From A07HB70 sp964512675 (lineage in GTDB: Archaea > Halobacteriota > Halobacteria > Halobacteriales > Haloferacaceae): DNA of 64,000 nucleotides. Each line of letters opens with the position of its first letter. The first letter of the stretch is position 1. Under the pieces are notes generated by a model, which had not been told where the DNA came from, made no database searches, and saw nothing but the letters and a program-made list of their open reading frames with translations. Position numbers and translations under genes: made by a program. This document shows, piece by piece, positions 8,220-17,093 of this stretch. The stretch is taken from contig CAZEJR010000002.1 of NCBI GenBank assembly GCA_964512675.1, positions 1 through 64,000 on the forward strand. Reading direction: 5' to 3'.

Positions 8220-9458
8220 TCAGTCCGCGTCGACGGCGTCCGTGCCGACCACGTCGGCGTCCGTCGGGCCCTGCCCGTCGTACCGCGCGACGTACGCGTC
8301 GAGCTGTGCCGGGTCGTCTGCGCCGGGGAGCTGCCGGTCGGCCGTCTCGCAGCCGGTGTCTACGCCGAGTCGCTCGCAGACGAGGTCGGCTGCCGCCTCC
8401 GCCATCTGCCGGTAGGTCGTGAGCTTGCCGCCGACGACGCTCGTTACGTTTGCGACGCCGTCGTCGGCGTGGTCGAGGACGAAGAAGCCACGCGAGATAC
8501 CCCGCCGGTCGCCGTCGCCCTCGTCCGGCGCGTACAGCGGCCGGACACCCCACCACGTCCGGACGACGTCGGCGTCCGCGACCGGGGGGAGCATCGCGGC
8601 ACACTCCGTCACGGAGCGTTCGACCTCCCACTCGGCCCGTTCGTAGTCGTCGGGGTCGGAGACGGGGACGCTCGTGGTCCCCAGCACCGCCTCCCGTTCG
8701 TGGGGAATGACGATGTCGCCGTCGTCGGGATCGCGACACCGGTTCAACACCGGGTCGACGTCCGGATAGTCGACGGAGACCATCACGCCCCGGGCGGGCG
8801 CCATTCCGACGTCCAGCCCGGCCATCGCCGCGACCCGACCGGCCCACGCCCCGGCTGCGTTGATCAGGTGGTCGGGCTCGACCCAGTCGTCGACCGCTCC
8901 GCCGAGGCGGGCGCCGGTCACCTCGCCGTCCTCGACCCGCAGGTCGGTGAGCGGGGCGTGCGGACGGACGTCTGCTCCGTGGTCCTCCGCGTCGGCGGCG
9001 TTCGCGGCCACGAGCCGCGAGGGGTAGACGACTGCGTCGGGGACCCGTATCGCGCGCTCGACCGCCGGCGAGAGCTCCGGCACCGTGTCGCGGGCCGTCT
9101 CGCCGTCGAGCACCTCCGTCTGGATACCGACCGACTCGCACGCGGTCAGCTTCTCCTCGAAGTACGCGGGGTCGTCGTCGGCGAGCTGGACGAACAGGCC
9201 GCCGGTGTCGCGGATACACGCGCCGGCGACCGACCGGAGCGTCTCGTTCTCCTCGATACACTCCTCTGCGCCGACGCGGTCTGTCTCCGCGTACCGCGCG
9301 CCGCTGTGGAGGAGTCCGTGCGACCGTCCGGAGGTGCCGCTCCCGAGGCCACCGCGCTCCGCGAGCGTCACGCCGACGCCGCGAAGCGCCAGGTCCCGGG
9401 CGAGTCCAGCACCGGTCGCGCCGCCGCCGACGACGAGTACCGTGGGTCCGACTGTCAT
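8220..9458 (-). CDS. GlpA-like FAD-dependent glycerol-3-phosphate dehydrogenase, short form
   Basis: An FAD oxidoreductase of 412 residues from ATG 9458. The dinucleotide-binding motif VVGGGATGAGLARDLALRG and SGRSHGLLHSGARY match GlpA/GlpD proteins that oxidise glycerol-3-phosphate to dihydroxyacetone phosphate. SVVGGKLTTYRQMAE is the C-terminal FAD motif. Haloarchaeal GlpA usually continues with a Cys-rich BFD-like [2Fe-2S] domain; here the frame ends soon after YDGQGPTDADVV, next to decayed DNA. No glpB, glpC or glpK lies nearby. It could be a naturally short paralogue or a truncated gene; the catalytic FAD part looks intact. Confidence 0.85.
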   Translation of the reverse strand: MTVGPTVLVVGGGATGAGLARDLALRGVGVTLAERGGLGSGTSGRSHGLLHSGARYAETDRVGAEECIEENETLRSVAGACIRDTGGLFVQLADDDPAYFEEKLTACESVGIQTEVLDGETARDTVPELSPAVERAIRVPDAVVYPSRLVAANAADAEDHGADVRPHAPLTDLRVEDGEVTGARLGGAVDDWVEPDHLINAAGAWAGRVAAMAGLDVGMAPARGVMVSVDYPDVDPVLNRCRDPDDGDIVIPHEREAVLGTTSVPVSDPDDYERAEWEVERSVTECAAMLPPVADADVVRTWWGVRPLYAPDEGDGDRRGISRGFFVLDHADDGVANVTSVVGGKLTTYRQMAEAAADLVCERLGVDTGCETADRQLPGADDPAQLDAYVARYDGQGPTDADVVGTDAVDAD

Positions 9459-9514
9459 GGTCGTCTCCGGAGGCCGATGCAGATTACTCTGGCGGTGACG
9501 GCGTGGGGCGGGCC

Positions 9515-9527
9515 AAAAGGGTAATAC
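9515..9527 (+). promoter_or_regulatory. TATA-like box of fbp
   Basis: An AAAAGGGTAATA stretch in otherwise GC-rich DNA ends about 25 bases before the GTG at 9551, consistent with a leaderless transcript of the fructose-bisphosphatase gene. Confidence 0.5.
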
Positions 9528-9550
9528 CACCGAGCGGAGATCGACCAGCG

Positions 9551-10420
9551 GTGAACAGACGACACGGTGCCAGCGAGCTCGACGGCGTCGTCCGGAGCGT
9601 CCACGGGGCGGCGGGCACGGTACGAGCGGGGCTCGCGACACACGCCGGCGGCGCGGGCGGGACGAACCCGAGCGGCGAGGCGCAGACCGCCGCCGACGTC
9701 TGGGCCGACGAGCAGTTCTTCGACGCGCTCTCGGCGCACGACGAGGTCGGCCAGTACGTCAGCGAGGAGCGGGCAGACGCGGTCGACTGCGGCGAGGGGT
9801 ACACCGTCGCGATCGACCCGCTCGACGGCTCGTCGAACCTCGCCTCGAACAACCCCGTCGGCACCGTCGTCGGCGTGTACGACGCCGCTCTGCCCGCGAC
9901 CGGTCGGGAGCTCGTCGCCGCGGTGATGGTGCTCTACGGTCCCTACACCACCTCGGTCGTCGCGCGCGAGGACGAGACCGCGGTCGCGGAGTATCTCGTC
10001 GGGGACGACGGCGTGGTGTCGCGAGGGGCCTGTTCGCTCCCGGACGACCCGACGGTGGTCGGCGTCGCGGGCAGGCGCGGCGAGCGCTCTGTGGCCTGTG
10101 ACGCCCTGGTCGACGAGCTAGAGCGGGACCTGAAGCTCCGGTACGGCGGCGCGATGGTTGCCGACGTCCGGCAGGTGCTCGAGTACGGCGGGCTGTTCGG
10201 CTACCCCGCGGTCGAAGGGTCTCCGGACGGGAAGCTACGGGTTCACTTCGAGTCCGCGCCGCTCGCGTACATCCTCGAGTCGCTCGGCGGCGGGTCGACG
10301 GACGGCAAGCGGTCGCTGCTGGACGTCGAGCCGAGCGGTCTCCACGCCCGGACCCCGACGTTCCTCGGCAACGCGGCGCTGGTCGAGCGGGCCGAGTCGG
10401 TGCTCGAGACAGAGCGGTAG
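9551..10420 (+). CDS. fbp: class I fructose-1,6-bisphosphatase
   Basis: A cytosolic, Mg-dependent phosphatase of 289 residues that converts fructose-1,6-bisphosphate to fructose-6-phosphate in gluconeogenesis. The metal-binding signature AIDPLDGSSN is clear. KLRYGGAMVADVRQVLEYGG and a late FLGNAALVERAE stretch fit the sugar-phosphate binding half of the family. GTG 9551 was chosen because it sits about 25 bases after a TATA-like element and gives the typical length. The gene is divergent from the GlpA-like gene, a reasonable partner since glycerol feeds gluconeogenesis. Confidence 0.95.
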   Translation: MNRRHGASELDGVVRSVHGAAGTVRAGLATHAGGAGGTNPSGEAQTAADVWADEQFFDALSAHDEVGQYVSEERADAVDCGEGYTVAIDPLDGSSNLASNNPVGTVVGVYDAALPATGRELVAAVMVLYGPYTTSVVAREDETAVAEYLVGDDGVVSRGACSLPDDPTVVGVAGRRGERSVACDALVDELERDLKLRYGGAMVADVRQVLEYGGLFGYPAVEGSPDGKLRVHFESAPLAYILESLGGGSTDGKRSLLDVEPSGLHARTPTFLGNAALVERAESVLETER

Positions 10421-10654
10421 CGCCCGCGCGTCGTCGTACACCGTCGCGAGCCCGACGCCGCCGTGGCACGTCGTCTGTGCCGTCTCGGTCGATCGGCACG
10501 GATACCCGGGGACACTCGGGTCGACCCCAGCGAAACCTGCGGTGTCAGACGGCGCGGGGCGGGCCGCCGGCTGGACCGGACGACAGTCGGTCGTGCGGTG
10601 GACCGGTCCGGAGACCAGACTTCGGCGTGACCGTGAGGGCGGCGCGGTGCGTGG

Positions 10655-12190
10655 TCACTCGTTCCAGAACGCGCCGGTGAGGATCACGAACACGGGGATG
10701 ATCTCGAGACGGCCGATCCACATCAGGAAGATCAACAGCAGCTTGCTGGTCCACGGGAACGAGAGGTAGCTCCCGAACGGACCGAGGAATCCGAACCCGG
10801 GGCCGATGTTGCCGATTGTCGCCAGGCTCGCGCTGAGGGCCTCGAGAACCGTGATATCGAGGCCGACACGGCTCGCGTCGACGAGGACGAGCACCGTCGC
10901 GGCGCCGAGGGTGAGCAGGTAGAGAAGCGTGAACCCGTAGACCGCCCGGATCACCTCCTCGTCTATCACCTGTCCGCCGAGGCGAACGGGTGTGACGGCG
11001 CTCGGGTGGGCGGTCGTGAACAGCTCCCGGCGGATCGACTTGAGGATGACCAGCCACCGGACGATCTTGACCCCGCCGCCGGTCGACCCGGCGGAGCCAC
11101 CGATGAACATCGCGACCAGCAGGACGCCCCGTGCGGTCGCGTCCCACTGTGCGAAGTCGCTCGTCGCGTACCCGGTCGAGTTCAGCAGCGAGGCGACCTG
11201 GAACGCCGCCTGCCGGAGTGAGGTCCCGGCCACGCCGTGCGTGACGCCGCCGAGCGCGAGCGCTGGCGCCGACCCGGTGAACAGGAATCCCGACAGGATG
11301 AGCATCAGCCCCGCGTTCGCGCCGACGTAGGCCTGGAGTTCGCGGTCGCGCAGGAACTCGGCGTACTCGTCTTGCACCAGCAGGTAGAACAGCGCGAAGT
11401 TGGTCCCGGCGACGAGCATGAACGGGACGACGACCCACTGGACCGCAGGCGAGAACGCCGCGATACTGTCGGCCTGTGGCGAGAACCCGCCGGTCGGCAG
11501 GGTCGTGAACCCGTGGGCGACGGCGTTGTAGACGTTCATCTTCGGCGCCAGGCCCGCGTAGTGGAGCCCGACGAGGATCACGACGTACAGCGCGGTGAAT
11601 CCGATGTAGAACAGCCAGAGCAGCCGGGCCGTCTCGGCGATCCGTGGCGTCAGCTTCTGAAGCTCCGGGCCGGGGGCCTCCGACTGGACGAGCTGAGCGC
11701 CGTTGACCGCCGCCTCCGGGAGAATAGCGACCATCAGCACGATGATACCCATGCCGCCGAGCCACTGGCTGAGCTGGCGCCACATCAACAGCGCGTGGGA
11801 GTGGCGCTCGACCGATATCTCGCCGAGCACGGTGGCCCCGGTGGTGGTGAACCCCGACATCGACTCGAACAGCGCGTTGATCGGGTGACGGAGCGTCGAC
11901 TCGGTGCCGTAGCCCGCGATGAGGTACGGCACCGCGCCGACGACGGCGACCGCAGCCCACGCCAGCGCGACGAACAGGAGCGCCTCGCGGGCACCGAGGT
12001 TGGGGTCGTCGTCGAGCCGCTCCAGCGCGAGGCCGACGGCGACGGCGACGGCGATAGAGCTCAGGAACACGACGGTGTCCTCGCCGTAGACGAGGCCGAC
12101 GGCGAGCGGGAGCAGCATCGTCGCGGCGAGGTACTTCACCACCGTGCCGGTGAACGCGACGCTCTGTCGCCAGTTGACCCGAACGGCCAT
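10655..12190 (-). CDS. trkH: TrkH family potassium uptake protein
   Basis: An integral membrane K+ transporter subunit of 511 residues from ATG 12190. Repeated M1-P-M2 units show the selectivity-filter glycines: SGFTTTGATV, GFTTLPTGGFSP, LNSTGYATSDF and TIGNIGPGFG, which also match the four-repeat architecture. Many transmembrane helices span the chain. Potassium accumulation balances salt in haloarchaea. TrkA-type regulatory subunits normally gate TrkH, but none is encoded beside it. About 230 bases downstream are empty. It is divergent from the Cas4-like gene. Confidence 0.94.
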   Translation of the reverse strand: MAVRVNWRQSVAFTGTVVKYLAATMLLPLAVGLVYGEDTVVFLSSIAVAVAVGLALERLDDDPNLGAREALLFVALAWAAVAVVGAVPYLIAGYGTESTLRHPINALFESMSGFTTTGATVLGEISVERHSHALLMWRQLSQWLGGMGIIVLMVAILPEAAVNGAQLVQSEAPGPELQKLTPRIAETARLLWLFYIGFTALYVVILVGLHYAGLAPKMNVYNAVAHGFTTLPTGGFSPQADSIAAFSPAVQWVVVPFMLVAGTNFALFYLLVQDEYAEFLRDRELQAYVGANAGLMLILSGFLFTGSAPALALGGVTHGVAGTSLRQAAFQVASLLNSTGYATSDFAQWDATARGVLLVAMFIGGSAGSTGGGVKIVRWLVILKSIRRELFTTAHPSAVTPVRLGGQVIDEEVIRAVYGFTLLYLLTLGAATVLVLVDASRVGLDITVLEALSASLATIGNIGPGFGFLGPFGSYLSFPWTSKLLLIFLMWIGRLEIIPVFVILTGAFWNE

Positions 12191-12399
12191 CACCGGGCAC
12201 CGTCCATCTGCACAGTCTGTCGCCGGTGTTCCACAAAAACTCCTCGCTCCCACTCGCGCTCGCGCTCCCGTGGAGCGACGGGCGGCCCACAGCCGCGGGC
12301 CCACGGGCAGTCGAGAGCCGACGCGAGGCCTGGAGCGCTCCCGAGGCAGAGGGCGGGACCGGGGCGACACCCAAGTGTGGAGCCGCGGCCACGCCCGTC

Positions 12400-13053
12400 G
12401 TGCCGACGTTCTCGGACCTCGCCCGCGCCGCGTACTGCCCGCGACAGCTCTACCACGCTCGCCGGGACGACGACAGAGGGCCGGACGAGCGGGCGCGCGA
12501 GCGCCGCGCCCTCGCCTTTCGCTATCCGGCGCTGCTCGACGCCGCGCCCGGGCGCCTCGCCGCGCTCCCGGTCGACCTCGACCCGCCGGCGTACCGCGCG
12601 CGGCTCCGCGCGCTCGCCGAGCGAGACGACTGGTCGGCGGTCGCGGACCCGGACACACGCGAGGCCCGGCTCGACGGGAAAGACTGTCACGGGGTGGCAC
12701 ACAAGCTGAGCGAGAGCCCGCCGACGCCGACCGTCGTCTCGCCCGGGCGACCGCCCGAGCGCGGGGTCTGGGCGCCACAGCGGGTCCGCGCCGTCGCGAC
12801 GGCGCTGGCGCTGGCGTGGGAGCGCGAGCAGTCGGTCGAGCGATGTCGGGTAGAGTACCCCGCGAGCGCCGTCGTCCGGAGCGTCCGGCTGACGGCGGGA
12901 AATCGGCGGCACTACCGGCAGACGCTCCGGACGGTCAGGCGAATGGAGCGGGAGACGCCGCCGCGGACGGACGACCACGCCAAGTGTGAGTCGTGTCCGT
13001 ACCGCGAGCCGTGCCGGGGGCGAACACGGTCGCTCCGGTCGCGGCTGTTTTAG
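12400..13053 (+). CDS. Cas4-like (DUF83) protein without nuclease residues
   Basis: A 217-residue homologue of the Cas4/RecB-type family. FSDLARAAYCPRQLYHARR gives the N-terminal cysteine (Cys13), and KCESCPYREPC gives the C-terminal cysteines (Cys196, Cys199, Cys205) that bind a 4Fe-4S cluster in Cas4. The region that should hold the PD-(D/E)XK catalytic residues reads CHGVAHKL and TVVSPGRPPE, with no Asp or ExK pair. It is thus probably a non-nucleolytic, iron-sulfur DNA-binding relative. There are no CRISPR repeats or other cas genes in the window. GTG 12400 was chosen because homologues start at this FSDL motif. Confidence 0.82.
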   Translation: MPTFSDLARAAYCPRQLYHARRDDDRGPDERARERRALAFRYPALLDAAPGRLAALPVDLDPPAYRARLRALAERDDWSAVADPDTREARLDGKDCHGVAHKLSESPPTPTVVSPGRPPERGVWAPQRVRAVATALALAWEREQSVERCRVEYPASAVVRSVRLTAGNRRHYRQTLRTVRRMERETPPRTDDHAKCESCPYREPCRGRTRSLRSRLF

Positions 13054-13631
13054 ACGTCGAGCCACGTCCGCACCGCGTCGACGAGCGGGCCCTCGCGGTG
13101 GACGTCGCCGGTCTCCGGGTCGACGACGGTGCTCGCACGACCGCCGGGCGTCGGGCCGTCGTCGACGACGGCGGCACAGCCCTCGCGCACGTCGGGGTGC
13201 AGGTCCGCGACCCGGTGCACACCGGGGTCGCCGGAACGGTTCGCGCTCGTCGCCGTCACGGGGCGGTCGGCGGCGGCGAGAACGGAGAGCGCGCGGTCGT
13301 GGGCGGGCACCCGGACGCCGACGCGGTCGCCGCCGGCGGTCAACACGTCCGGGAGGGTCGGCCCGCGCTCGACGACGACGGTGACGGGGCCGGGGAGGAA
13401 GGCGCGCATGAACCGCTCGGCGCGGGCCGTCGGTCGGGTGTGGCGGGTCGCGCGCGCCACCGTCGGGACGGCCATCGAGAGCGGCTTCGACCGGGAGCGG
13501 CCCTTCAGGTCGAACACTCGACCGACGGCGCTCGGGTCTGTCGCGTCGGCCCCGAGACCGTACACCGTCTCCGTGGGGTAGACGACGGCGTCACCGGCCC
13601 GGACGGCGGCGGCGGCGTCGCGGACCGTCAC
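13050..13631 (-). CDS. tsaC: L-threonylcarbamoyladenylate synthase (Sua5/YrdC)
   Basis: Forms threonylcarbamoyl-AMP from threonine, bicarbonate and ATP, the first step of t6A37 tRNA modification. The 193-residue protein has the family signature GDAVVYPTETVYGLGADA near the N terminus, then KGRSRSKPLSMAVP and TSANRSGDPG. The GTG start at 13631 overlaps the upstream stop as GTGA (13628-13631), implying translational coupling to the redoxin gene. The C-terminal extra domain of Sua5 is absent. The stop overlaps convergently with the Cas4-like stop. Confidence 0.93.
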   Translation of the reverse strand: MTVRDAAAAVRAGDAVVYPTETVYGLGADATDPSAVGRVFDLKGRSRSKPLSMAVPTVARATRHTRPTARAERFMRAFLPGPVTVVVERGPTLPDVLTAGGDRVGVRVPAHDRALSVLAAADRPVTATSANRSGDPGVHRVADLHPDVREGCAAVVDDGPTPGGRASTVVDPETGDVHREGPLVDAVRTWLDV

Positions 13632-14140
13632 ACGAGGTCGTCGACCGCCGTCGACAGCGTCTCGTAGTCGGGAAAGTCGGGCTGGCGGCTCGCGACCCAC
13701 GCGTGCCTGACGACCCGGTCCTCGTCGACGAGAAACGTCGCGAGCCGGTGCTCGGAGACGCCGGCCATCCCGTCGAGGTCGTGGGTGACGCCGTACGCCT
13801 CCGCGACGCCGGCGGCGGGGTCGGAGTACAGGCGGGCGTCGACACCCCGGTCGGCGAGCAGGTCGCGGTGTTCGTACGGCGTCGACACCGAACAGCCGAC
13901 GACCGGGAGGCGGTCGACGATACCGTGGTCGGCGAGCGCGTTCCAGACGTAGGTCGTCGGGAAGGCGCCGTCCATCGGGTGGGTGAGCAGGAGGAGCGGC
14001 GCCTCCTCGTCGACGAGGGCGGCGAACGAGCGGTCCTCCCAGAACTCCTCGCCGACGAGCGGTCGGGTGAACTCGGGCGCCTCGTCGCCGGCGACGACGT
14101 GGTCAGTCTCGGGGAGGTCGGTCACCTCGAAGTCGACCAT
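13628..14140 (-). CDS. redoxin-like protein lacking the peroxidatic cysteine
   Basis: A 170-residue thioredoxin-fold protein of the AhpC/TSA-like class. Where peroxiredoxins carry the peroxidatic Cys in a TxxC context this protein reads LTHPMDGAFPTTYVWNAL, without Cys. The only cysteine lies later in VVGCSVSTPYEH. The remaining fold (RLYSDPAAGVAEAYGV, LVDEDRVVRHAWV) follows the family. It may be structural or use another chemistry. It sits between a glutaredoxin and TsaC in a tightly overlapping operon: the ATG overlaps the glutaredoxin stop by one base. Confidence 0.83.
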   Translation of the reverse strand: MVDFEVTDLPETDHVVAGDEAPEFTRPLVGEEFWEDRSFAALVDEEAPLLLLTHPMDGAFPTTYVWNALADHGIVDRLPVVGCSVSTPYEHRDLLADRGVDARLYSDPAAGVAEAYGVTHDLDGMAGVSEHRLATFLVDEDRVVRHAWVASRQPDFPDYETLSTAVDDLV

Positions 14141-14403
14141 CAGGCCTCGCCTCCCTCGCCGTAGGTCGCCCGGAGGTAGTCGACGATGTTGGCCGACTCG
14201 GACATCGTGACGCCGGTCGCCTCGTCGACGAGCGCCGGGACGGTCCGCTTGCCGGTCAACCGCCTGACGACGGTGCGCTCCGAGTGCATCGGCTCGACGA
14301 ACCGCGAGCGGTAGTCGAGGCCGAGGTCGTCGAGGACGCGGACGACGCGTTCGCAGTAGGGACAGGCCTGGAGACGGTACAGGACGAGTTGGTCGCTCGG
14401 CAT
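14140..14403 (-). CDS. glutaredoxin-like protein
   Basis: An 87-residue glutaredoxin/GST-N-type thiol oxidoreductase. The redox motif CPYC is at 14-17, the cis-proline motif is TVPALVD, and the C-terminal helix motif is MSESANIVDYLRATYG. It would reduce disulfides or transfer electrons to neighbours; haloarchaea use gamma-glutamylcysteine rather than glutathione. It is the first gene of a three-gene operon with the redoxin and tsaC, with overlapping stop and start (TGATG). The single-domain length is normal. Confidence 0.9.
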   Translation of the reverse strand: MPSDQLVLYRLQACPYCERVVRVLDDLGLDYRSRFVEPMHSERTVVRRLTGKRTVPALVDEATGVTMSESANIVDYLRATYGEGGEA

Positions 14404-14460
14404 CGCTCGTCTATCGTGGCGTCGCGGGCCTAAGCGTGTCGGCCGCCCGGTCCGCCGAGG

Positions 14461-14472
14461 GTAAATGATTAA
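14461..14472 (+). promoter_or_regulatory. AT-rich promoter element before the CNNM-type gene
   Basis: GTAAATGATTAA stands out in the GC-rich gap between the divergent glutaredoxin and CNNM-type genes. It is centred about 32 bases upstream of the ATG at 14499 and is the best TATA candidate for that gene. Confidence 0.45.
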
Positions 14473-14498
14473 CCCGTGCGACGGCTATCCCCGTGGGT

Positions 14499-15887
14499 AT
14501 GGCTCTGTCCGTGCCGACAGCCGTAGCCGCGTCCGTCGGTCCCGTCGGTCCCGTCGCCCAGACCGGGGTCGTTGACGACACGACGATAACCGTCGTCGGA
14601 GCCTTCGCTATCCTCGGACTCATCGCGCTCTCGGGCTTTTTTTCCTCCTCGGAGATCGCGATGTTCTCGCTGGCACGCCACCGCATCGAGTCGATGGTGG
14701 AAGAGGACGTCCCCGGCGCCGCGGCTGTTGCCGACCTGAAGAGCGACCCCCACCGGCTGCTGGTGACGATCCTCATCGGCAACAACATCGTCAACATCAC
14801 GATGTCGTCGCTCGCGACCACGCTGTTCGGGTTCTACCTGTCCCGAGGCCAGGCCGTCATCGCCGCGACGTTCGGGGTCACGACGCTCGTGTTCCTGTTC
14901 GGCGAGAGCGCGCCGAAGTCCTACGCGGTCGAGAACACCGAGTCGTGGGCGACCCGGATCGCTCGTCCGCTCCAGGTCGCAGAGCTCCTGTTGCTGCCGC
15001 TCGTGGTCGTCTTCGACCGCCTGACACGGGTGATAAACAGCGTCGTCGGCGGCCAGAAGGCGATCGAGACCTCCTACGTCACCCGCGACGAGATACAGAA
15101 CATCATCCGCACGGGCGAACGCGAGGGCGTCATCGACGAGGAGGAGCGGGAGATGCTCCAGCGGATCTTCCACTTCAACAACACGATCGCGAAGGAGGTG
15201 ATGACCCCCCGGCTCGACATGACCGCCGTCTCCCGCGACGCCACCCTCGACGAGGCGATCGAGACCTGTGTCCAGTCCGCCCACGTCCGGGTGCCCGTCT
15301 ACGACGGCAACCTCGACAACGTCGTCGGTATCGTCAGCCTCCGGGACCTGGTGCGCGAGCGGGACTACGGCACCGGCGACGCCGACCTCGAGGACCTGAT
15401 CGAGCCGACCCTCCACGTCCCGGAGTCGAAGAACGTCGACGACCTCCTCACCGAGATCCAGCGCGAGCGGATGCAGATGGTGATCGTCATCGACGAGTTC
15501 GGGACAACAGAGGGGCTGATCACCTTAGAGGACATGGTCGAGGAGATCGTCGGCGACATCCTCGAGGGCGACGAGGAGGAGCCGTTCGAGCGACAGGACG
15601 ACGGCTCCTGGGTCGTCCGCGCGGACGTCAACATCGACGAGGTAAACGAGCGTCTCGGAATCGACCTGCCGGAGGGCGAGGAGTTCGAGACCCTCGCGGG
15701 GTTCGTGTTCAACCGCGCGGGCCGGCTGGTCGAACAGGGCGAGACGATCGAGTACGACGGCGTCCGTATCCGCGTCGGTGAGGTCGACAACACCCGGATC
15801 ATCCGGGCGCGGATCGAGGTGCCCGAGCCGTCCGAGACGGCGCCGCCGGTCGGCGAGGACGTCGACGCGCCCGCCGTGGAGGACTAG
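14499..15887 (+). CDS. CNNM/CorC-type membrane protein (DUF21, CBS pair, CorC_HlyC)
   Basis: A 462-residue membrane protein of the hemolysin/CNNM family, thought to transport or sense Mg2+/Co2+. A DUF21 region with four membrane segments occupies about 30-190 (SGFFSSSEIAMFSLAR marks its start). A CBS pair follows with EVMTPRLDM and VPESKNVDDLL at about 230-350. The C-terminal CorC_HlyC domain ends the protein, with LAGFVFNRAGRLVEQGE. An in-frame GTG two codons upstream is possible. The stop shares CTAG with the convergent phosphate permease gene. Confidence 0.93.
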   Translation: MALSVPTAVAASVGPVGPVAQTGVVDDTTITVVGAFAILGLIALSGFFSSSEIAMFSLARHRIESMVEEDVPGAAAVADLKSDPHRLLVTILIGNNIVNITMSSLATTLFGFYLSRGQAVIAATFGVTTLVFLFGESAPKSYAVENTESWATRIARPLQVAELLLLPLVVVFDRLTRVINSVVGGQKAIETSYVTRDEIQNIIRTGEREGVIDEEEREMLQRIFHFNNTIAKEVMTPRLDMTAVSRDATLDEAIETCVQSAHVRVPVYDGNLDNVVGIVSLRDLVRERDYGTGDADLEDLIEPTLHVPESKNVDDLLTEIQRERMQMVIVIDEFGTTEGLITLEDMVEEIVGDILEGDEEEPFERQDDGSWVVRADVNIDEVNERLGIDLPEGEEFETLAGFVFNRAGRLVEQGETIEYDGVRIRVGEVDNTRIIRARIEVPEPSETAPPVGEDVDAPAVED

Positions 15888-17062
15888 ACGACCGCGTCGA
15901 CGGCGGTGAACGCGGCGTAGCTCCCGGCGAGGGCGACGAGGAGCGACCCGACCCACGCGAGGACGGTCTTGACCATCTTCTCGCGGCTGACCCCCGCGCC
16001 GCCGGCGGCGTAGCCCGACCCGACGATCGCGGAGACGATCACCTCGTTGAACGAGACGGGAACGCCGAACGCGACGGCGGTCTGTGCGATCGCGAAACTC
16101 GGGATGAGCGCCGCGATAGAGCGGCGCGGGCCGAGCGAGGAGTAGTCCTGTGACAGCGCCTTGATCATCCGCGGCGCGCCGGTCCACGACCCGACCAGGA
16201 GGCCGAGACCGCCGCCGACCAGCACCGCGGTCAGCGGGAGGTCGACGTCGCCCAAGAGCGGAACCAGCGGACCGATCGCGAGACCGACCTGACTGCCGCC
16301 GGCGGAGAACGCGACCAGCCCCCCGAGCACCAGGAGGAAGTGACGCTGGCCGACGGCGGGGTCCGGCTGCATGTCGCGGCGGAGCGCGAGCGCCGCGGCG
16401 ACGGCGGCGAGGCCGCTCACGACGGCGGCGCCGGCGGTCGTGCCGAGTGCGGCGTCCAGTCGCCCGCCGAGGGCGACGGCGAGCGACGCCGACCCGGAGC
16501 CGGGCGCGAGCGGCGAGAAGCCGACGTTGGCGACGACGAGGCCGACGAGGCCGGCGAGCGCCGGCACCGCCGTCGTCTCGGGCACCCGCTCGTCACGGAG
16601 AAGAACCGCGGTCGCGTAGGCGGCGCCGCCGCCGACGAACGGGGTGCCGACCCACAGCGCGGCGATCTGTCGGTACTTCGGCCACGCCGGGTCGCCGCCG
16701 AGGGCGAGGCCGACGCCGACGACGGCACCCGTGACGGTGAACGCGGTGGCGATCGGGTAGCCGGCGAACACCCCGACGGCGACGAGTGCGGCGGCGACGA
16801 GGAGGCCGACCGTCGCGGCGCCGGCGGTCAGCGCGACGCCGTCGACCAGCGCCGTCCCGACGGCCTCGGTGACGTTCGCGCCCTGCAACACCGCGCCGGC
16901 GAGCCCGAAGATGCCGACGAGAAAGCCGGCCCGCATGACCGAGACGGCGTTCGCGCCGACGGCGGGAGCGAAGGGCGTCGATCCGGACGACCCGGCGCCG
17001 ATTGACCACGCCATGAACAGCGACGCGAGCGCGGCGACGACGAGCGTCGCGATGGGGGCCAC
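15884..17062 (-). CDS. PiT family inorganic phosphate permease
   Basis: A membrane H+ or Na+-coupled phosphate transporter of 392 residues. The internally repeated signature is visible twice: FAPAVGANAVSVM near residue 31 and GSWTGAPRMIKALSQDYSSL in the second half. Ten or more hydrophobic helices are evident. No PhoU-like regulator gene adjoins it. A 43-residue membrane mini-protein is encoded 31 bases upstream on the same strand and may be co-transcribed. The start ATG 17062 begins directly with the first helix, as in the family. Confidence 0.93.
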   Translation of the reverse strand: MAPIATLVVAALASLFMAWSIGAGSSGSTPFAPAVGANAVSVMRAGFLVGIFGLAGAVLQGANVTEAVGTALVDGVALTAGAATVGLLVAAALVAVGVFAGYPIATAFTVTGAVVGVGLALGGDPAWPKYRQIAALWVGTPFVGGGAAYATAVLLRDERVPETTAVPALAGLVGLVVANVGFSPLAPGSGSASLAVALGGRLDAALGTTAGAAVVSGLAAVAAALALRRDMQPDPAVGQRHFLLVLGGLVAFSAGGSQVGLAIGPLVPLLGDVDLPLTAVLVGGGLGLLVGSWTGAPRMIKALSQDYSSLGPRRSIAALIPSFAIAQTAVAFGVPVSFNEVIVSAIVGSGYAAGGAGVSREKMVKTVLAWVGSLLVALAGSYAAFTAVDAVV

Positions 17063-17093
17063 GCCGGGTCGTCTCGCCCCGACGCGGAAGGCG

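Noticed and set aside
10421..10654. small gene between fbp and trkH
   Set aside because: Frames are short or basic and lack any start context; only the 3' ends of convergent transcripts are expected here.
12400..13053. CRISPR-Cas locus from the Cas4-like gene
   Set aside because: No repeat-spacer array and no other cas genes occur in the window, and the protein lacks the nuclease residues.
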